DNA from: Fibrobacter sp. UWR3
Lineage (GTDB): Bacteria; Fibrobacterota; Fibrobacteria; Fibrobacterales; Fibrobacteraceae
Assembly: GCF_900143055.1 (NCBI RefSeq)
Contig: NZ_FRCW01000003.1
Coordinates: 186,001-250,000 of the forward strand
DNA: 64,000 bases
Reading direction: 5' to 3'
Shown here one piece after another: positions 59,774 to 64,000 of the stretch. A program made the translations under genes and the position numbers. Each line of letters opens with the position of its first letter. Within the stretch, counting starts at the first letter, position 1. Below the pieces are notes generated by a model. The model was given only the letters and a program-made list of their open reading frames with translations, searched no databases and was not told the origin of the DNA.

Positions 59774-62419
59774 TTACTTTTCGAACGGAACGAATTCCAC
59801 GCGACGGTTCTGCTTACGACCCTTCTTGGTGGAGTTGCTGGCAATCGGCTTGTCCGGACCGAAACCGACAGCGCGGAAACGGTCGGCGGCGATGCCACCC
59901 TTCTTCACAAAGTAGTCAACCACAGCCTGAGCACGCTTCTGAGAGAGAGCCTTGTTCTTCTTGGCGGAGCCGACGTTGTCGGTGTGGCCCTGAACTTCAA
60001 GGTTCACGTTCGGGTACTGCTTCAGGAGGTTCACGAGGTCGTTCAACTTGCCGTAGCTGTTCTTGGTGAACTTGGTGGAGTTCGTCTGGAACTCGATACC
60101 GTGCTTCAGTTCGTTGAGGTCCTGCTTCTTGTCGAGCGGGCAGCCCTTCTCGTCGACCTTCACGCCTTCGAGCGTGTAGGCACACTTGTCGAGGTAGTCG
60201 GCAACGCCATCCTTATCGGTATCCATCGGGCAACCGACAGAGTCAACAGAGACGTCAGCCGGAGTTTCCTGGCACTGGTCAAGGCCATCGAACACGCCGT
60301 CCTTGTCGCTATCCTGCGGGCAACCGGTAGAGTCGACAGTGATACCCGGCTTGGTGTTCGGGCACTTGTCGTTGTCATCGGGCACGCCGTCCTTGTCGTA
60401 GTCCATCGGGCAACCGGTGTTGTCAACGGTGGTGCCGGCCGGAGTATTCGGGCACTTGTCGTTCACGTCAAACACGCCGTCCTTGTCGCTATCGGCCGGG
60501 CAGCCGGTAGAATCGACAGGCACGCCCTGCTTGGTGTTCGGGCACTGGTCAGCATCGTCCGGTACGCCGTCACCATCGTAGTCGCCTTCGCAACCTTCAG
60601 CATTCACCTGAGCACCCTGCTTGGTGTTCGGGCACTTGTCGAGAGCATCAGCAACGCCATCCTTGTCAGCATCAGCCGGGCAGCCGAGAGAGTCAACCGG
60701 GAGGCCAGCCGGAGTGTTGAGGCACTTGTCGAGAGCATCGGGCACGCCGTCCTTGTCGCTATCCATCGGGCAACCGAGAGAGTCAACCGAGAAGCCGGCC
60801 GGAGTGTCGGCACACTTGTCGAGGTCATCCGTCACGCCGTCCTTGTCAGCATCAGCCGGGCAGCCGAGAGAGTCAACCGGGAGGCCAGCCGGAGTGTTGA
60901 GGCACTTGTCGAGAGCATCGGGCACGCCGTCCTTGTCGCTATCCATCGGGCAACCGAGAGAGTCAACCGAGAAGCCGGCCGGAGTGTCGGCACACTTGTC
61001 GAGGTCATCCGTCACGCCGTCCTTGTCGGTATCCTTCGGGCAACCCGTGGTATCGACAGAAACGCCCTTCGGGGTATTCGGGCAGCGGTCGAAGGAATCT
61101 TCCACGCCGTCACCGTCGAAGTCACCTTCGCAGCCGTTGATGCCGACCTGGTGGCCTTCCGGAGTTTCGTTGCACTTGTCAATGCCGTCATACACGCCAT
61201 CCTTGTCGGTGTCGAACGGGCAGCCGACAGAGTCGATGGTAGCGCCTTCCGGAGTACCCGGGCACTTGTCGAATCCATCGAGAACGCCGTCCTTGTCGCC
61301 ATCGAGCGGGCAGCCGAGGGAATCAACCACGGCACCCTTCGGGGTGTTGGCGCAGGAATCCTTCTTGTCGACAACGCCATCTTCATCGGTGTCCTTATCC
61401 TTGCCGCCGAAGCGCCAGACGAGGGCGGCAGTACCGGCATAGCGCGGAGTCGGGACGTAGCCGTAGGTAACCTTGTTGCCACGTTCATCCATGTAGCGGA
61501 CCGTGTAGAGGTTGGCCGTTTCCATTTCGTCCTTCATGTCGTAACCGAAGTTCTTGAGGGCACGGACGGCAATGTCGAGGCCCATGGCAAAGTCGATGTT
61601 CCAAGGCAGGTGGAAGCGCAGACCCGGAGTAATGAGCATCGGGTCTTCGATAGCTTCGCGCGGGTAACCCGTCTTCTGCACGCGGAATTCGCCGGAGTAT
61701 TCTACGAAGGCATCCATCCAGGAGAGCGGGAGCCAGTTGATACCCGTACCGTAGACGAGCGTGTTGGCCTGACCATCACCCGTTGCAAGCACGAAGCCCG
61801 CATGGGTGTTCCAGCGGATGGGGATGTTCTTCTTGGTGAGGTCCAAGGTGAACTCGAGAGTACCGGCCATCGCGAATGCGTCGGCAGAGAACGGCTGGGT
61901 AAAGCCTTCGTCGTTCAAGTACCAGGCGTGGCGGGGGCGAGTACCCACGGAATTTTCACCGGTCGGAATATAGAAGTCGAACATGGCGGCAAGGCCGAAG
62001 ATGCTCTCGTCGCTGAACGGCACGCCAACCTTGAACCAGAGATCAAGGTCGCCACGGCTCGTGGTCCACATGTCCAGGTAACCGGACGGACCTTCGTCAT
62101 CGTTTGCGTGGTCGTAGTAGAGCGGAAGGCTCACACCGACATCCAAGAAGTCGAGAAGACCAATCGCGGCATTGAAGTTGCCGGCGAGAGTCCAGTCCCA
62201 CTGGTTGAGGTCATAGGTCTTGCCCTTGTAGGTGTAGAGGCCACCACGGGTAAGGGACCAGGAATCCAGAGTAATGTCACCACCCGTGCCAATGGAGAAA
62301 TTCCACTGGCCAAGAGTACTGGCATTGTGCTGGTGGATACCGTCCACACCGCCCATCAACCCACTTTGGGCGAAGGCCATGCTACCGGCAAGTAGAGAAA
62401 GAGCGATTGCTTTTTTCAT
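59774..62419 (-). CDS. OmpA family protein with 14 thrombospondin type 3 repeats
   Basis: 881 residues. Signal peptide 1-17 (ends AFA). An N-terminal beta-barrel-like region covers about 20-340. Then come 14 repeats of 30 residues (about 343-765), each with a calcium-binding DxDxDGV core and a Cys pair (DKC...GCP). The last 115 residues are an OmpA peptidoglycan-binding domain: IEFQTNSTKF, VQGHTDNVGSAKKN, LSQKRAQAVVDYF, and NRRVEFVPF. It anchors the outer membrane to the wall; related Fibrobacter OmpA/TSP3 proteins are reported in the cellulose-binding outer membrane fraction. AAGGAG precedes the ATG. The repeat region includes an exact 180-base duplication. Confidence 0.94.
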   Translation of the reverse strand: MKKAIALSLLAGSMAFAQSGLMGGVDGIHQHNASTLGQWNFSIGTGGDITLDSWSLTRGGLYTYKGKTYDLNQWDWTLAGNFNAAIGLLDFLDVGVSLPLYYDHANDDEGPSGYLDMWTTSRGDLDLWFKVGVPFSDESIFGLAAMFDFYIPTGENSVGTRPRHAWYLNDEGFTQPFSADAFAMAGTLEFTLDLTKKNIPIRWNTHAGFVLATGDGQANTLVYGTGINWLPLSWMDAFVEYSGEFRVQKTGYPREAIEDPMLITPGLRFHLPWNIDFAMGLDIAVRALKNFGYDMKDEMETANLYTVRYMDERGNKVTYGYVPTPRYAGTAALVWRFGGKDKDTDEDGVVDKKDSCANTPKGAVVDSLGCPLDGDKDGVLDGFDKCPGTPEGATIDSVGCPFDTDKDGVYDGIDKCNETPEGHQVGINGCEGDFDGDGVEDSFDRCPNTPKGVSVDTTGCPKDTDKDGVTDDLDKCADTPAGFSVDSLGCPMDSDKDGVPDALDKCLNTPAGLPVDSLGCPADADKDGVTDDLDKCADTPAGFSVDSLGCPMDSDKDGVPDALDKCLNTPAGLPVDSLGCPADADKDGVADALDKCPNTKQGAQVNAEGCEGDYDGDGVPDDADQCPNTKQGVPVDSTGCPADSDKDGVFDVNDKCPNTPAGTTVDNTGCPMDYDKDGVPDDNDKCPNTKPGITVDSTGCPQDSDKDGVFDGLDQCQETPADVSVDSVGCPMDTDKDGVADYLDKCAYTLEGVKVDEKGCPLDKKQDLNELKHGIEFQTNSTKFTKNSYGKLNDLVNLLKQYPNVNLEVQGHTDNVGSAKKNKALSQKRAQAVVDYFVKKGGIAADRFRAVGFGPDKPIASNSTKKGRKQNRRVEFVPFEK
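60661..61020. repeat. Exact 180-base tandem duplication within TSP3 repeats
   Basis: Bases 60661-60840 and 60841-61020 are identical without a single mismatch; the next seven bases also match. This encodes two copies of a two-repeat, 60-residue block (TPAGFSVDSLGCP and TPAGLPVDSLGCP types). The other repeats are only partly alike, so the duplication is recent. Confidence 0.97.
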
Positions 62420-62439
62420 CTATACTCCTTATTGTGTTG

Positions 62440-63999
62440 TTAATACTTCTTGTAGCCATAGTAGCCGTAGTAGCCACCATAGCCGTAACCCGAATGGCGT
62501 TCGCACTTGTTGAACACGAAGGCCTTCGGCAAAGGTGTTTCGGTACTGCGGTCGAAGGTAGAGAGCGCTTCCTGGATGTTATCCATGCTATGCGCCGACT
62601 GCTTCAGCACGCACAAAAGGTAATCCGCATACTTTTCGACCAGGAGCGCATCGCTGCACTGGAATACAGGCGGGGTATCAAGAATAATCAGGTCGTACTT
62701 CTTACGGAACGTGTCGAGGAACGTACCGAAGCGGTTCTTGTTCAAGAGGTCGCCCGGGTTCACCACGCGCTTGCCCGAACCGATGATGTGGTAGTTCTCG
62801 CTAACCATCTCGATGTACTCGTCGTCAAACTTTTCGGCACGGAGCATTTCGCAGAGGCCCTTGTGGCCCTTCTTGAACATGCGGCCACGGCGCAGGTCCA
62901 TATCCACAAGCAAAACCTTCTTGCCCGACATGGCAAAGGAACAGGCGAGGTTCGTCGAGACAAACGACTTGCCCACGCCCTCTATGAGGCCCGATACCAT
63001 AAGGACCTTCTTGCCGTCGGCAAAGAGCGAGAACTCGAGCGCCGTCCTGAGTGCGCGGACCGCCTCGGCAAACGGTTCGTCGGGCTTTTCGTGCACGACC
63101 GGATCGAGCACGTTGTTCTCGGTGCCCTTGCCGAGCATCGGGAGCTTTCCGTACACGCCGATACCCGTAGCCTGCTCGACCTCGGTACTGCTCGCGACAC
63201 CGTTATGCGACATGCGACGCACGAGCACGATGGCACAGCCAAGGAGGAGGAACGCCAGGGCGACACCGCCAAAAATCAGCTTGCGGTTCGGCTTCGCGGG
63301 CTTTATGGGCACATAGGCCTGGTCCACGATACGCACGTTACCGACTTCACCCGCCTGCACCACGCGGAGCTGCTGGATGTTGTTCAGGAGGTTCGTGTAA
63401 AGCTTGTTGTTGACCTCGACTTCTTCCTGCAGGGAAAGGAATTCCTGCTGGGTCTTGGGGAGCTTGTCCGCCGCCTTCTTCTGCTTTGCGATTTCGCCGT
63501 AGAGCCTTGCCTGCTGCTGCTCGATGGTACGGACCGTCGGGTGTTCCGCCTGGAACAGGCGCAGGGCTTCCTGCTTCTTCTGTTCAAGTTCGAGCAGGCG
63601 CTGCTGGAGGCTCACGTCCTTCTCGAGGTGCACGCGTGTTTCGCCCGAGAGGTCGATGGTCCCGTTCGCGTTACGGAACGAGGTAAGTTTCTGTTCAGAG
63701 GAATCGAGCTTGGCCTTCACGCTCGGGAGCTGCTCCTCGAGGAAGTCGAGGGTTTTCTTCGCTTCGGCGCTACGCATCTCAATGTTCTGCTTGAGGTAGG
63801 TATTCGCGATAGAATTCAGGATGTCCGCCACGCGGTCCGGGTAGGCGTGCTGCATCGAGACGCGGATAATCCCGGAATTCTTGCCCTCTTCCGAGACGCT
63901 CAGTCCACCCAGGAGACCGGCGACCGCCATCTGCGGATGGGTCGCCCCCAGGAGGAAGGTCTGGCCCGGACGGGCCTTCATGGAACGCACGCAAATAGC
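62440..63999 (-). CDS. Wzc-like tyrosine autokinase for polysaccharide export (N-terminus cut by window end)
   Basis: About 520 residues seen; the frame is open to the window end, so the start of the Wzz/GNVR part is missing. It has a periplasmic coiled coil (LPSVKAKLDSSEQKL to about 170), a GNVR-type stretch before the second membrane helix (KLIFGGVALAFLLLGCAIVLV), then the BY-kinase: Walker A GLIEGVGKSFVSTN, Walker A' VLLVDMDLRRG, and Walker B LIILDTPPV. The Tyr-rich tail (YGYGGYYGYYGYKKY) is the autophosphorylation cluster. It controls the length and export of capsule or exopolysaccharide. It lies 20 bases before the OmpA gene. Confidence 0.92.
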   Translation of the reverse strand, partial: AICVRSMKARPGQTFLLGATHPQMAVAGLLGGLSVSEEGKNSGIIRVSMQHAYPDRVADILNSIANTYLKQNIEMRSAEAKKTLDFLEEQLPSVKAKLDSSEQKLTSFRNANGTIDLSGETRVHLEKDVSLQQRLLELEQKKQEALRLFQAEHPTVRTIEQQQARLYGEIAKQKKAADKLPKTQQEFLSLQEEVEVNNKLYTNLLNNIQQLRVVQAGEVGNVRIVDQAYVPIKPAKPNRKLIFGGVALAFLLLGCAIVLVRRMSHNGVASSTEVEQATGIGVYGKLPMLGKGTENNVLDPVVHEKPDEPFAEAVRALRTALEFSLFADGKKVLMVSGLIEGVGKSFVSTNLACSFAMSGKKVLLVDMDLRRGRMFKKGHKGLCEMLRAEKFDDEYIEMVSENYHIIGSGKRVVNPGDLLNKNRFGTFLDTFRKKYDLIILDTPPVFQCSDALLVEKYADYLLCVLKQSAHSMDNIQEALSTFDRSTETPLPKAFVFNKCERHSGYGYGGYYGYYGYKKY

Positions 64000-64000
64000 A

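Noticed and set aside
60661-61020. Direct repeats considered as a CRISPR array
   Set aside because: The repeats are coding, in frame, and correspond to TSP3 calcium-binding units; there are no unique spacers.
57794-62395. A 1533-codon open frame on the plus strand across GtrA, CoA-transferase and OmpA genes
   Set aside because: It runs antisense to three well-supported genes and reads as low-complexity Val/Arg/His/Gly sequence. Long shadow frames are expected from the strong codon bias of this genome.

Overview
The window looks like a chromosomal piece of a Fibrobacter species (rumen or gut fibre degrader). The signs are secreted plant cell-wall hydrolases, CBM6 xylanases with a shared C-terminal basic module, many FISUMP-domain lipoproteins, six proteins of the TIGR02147 family (both known as large paralogous families of Fibrobacter succinogenes), and an OmpA protein with thrombospondin type 3 repeats. 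Base composition is above 50% GC, except in an AT-rich ATPase gene near 40-41 kb.

Layout. 0-2.4 kb: tail of a TIGR02147 gene, then a TIGR02147-lipoprotein pair on the minus strand. 2.5-10 kb: GH26 mannanase plus SGNH esterase (one operon), M6 metalloprotease, GH9 cellulase. 10.6-11.5 kb: DRE-TIM aldolase. 11.8-18.8 kb: xylan cluster (GH30, GH43, GH43), each gene with its own terminator or promoter region. 19-21 kb: a second TIGR02147-lipoprotein pair. 21.3-24 kb: PAS-HD-GYP protein and a sigma/anti-sigma/His-rich sensor triad. 24-36 kb: housekeeping and envelope genes (pgi; an alarmone hydrolase-kinase fusion with an alarmone synthetase; aroA with a solute-binding protein and a PBP4 fusion; acyl-ACP thioesterase; a ComEC-like hydrolase). 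36.9 kb: tRNA-His. 37-48.7 kb: three FISUMP lipoprotein loci, each headed by a TIGR02147 gene, with the AT-rich ATPase inserted. 49-51.4 kb: Na+-translocating decarboxylase subunits without the alpha subunit. 51.6 kb: tRNA-Lys. 51.7-57.6 kb: three tandem lipoproteins ending in histidine-phosphatase domains. 57.8-64 kb: CoA-transferase, GtrA, OmpA-TSP3, and a tyrosine autokinase cut by the window edge.

Main biological thread. Five complete TIGR02147 genes each lie directly upstream of a surface lipoprotein gene, with stop and start overlapping or 2-14 bases apart. The TIGR02147 N-terminus reads like a Cro/XRE-type helix-turn-helix. Two upstream motif classes track with two lipoprotein types. 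A TTGAC-N5-GTCAA dyad precedes the two galactose-binding-type pairs and also the three xylanase genes. A different AT-rich box precedes the three FISUMP pairs. I propose that these are regulator-lipoprotein modules tied to fibre sensing or attachment; the function is inference.

Other structure not explained by genes: convergent intergenic regions hold structured elements, including two tandem 79-base units with covarying stems (and a distant third copy), three inverted repeats each with exactly 23 bases between the arms, and REP-like palindromes. One FISUMP gene is broken by an in-frame amber codon.
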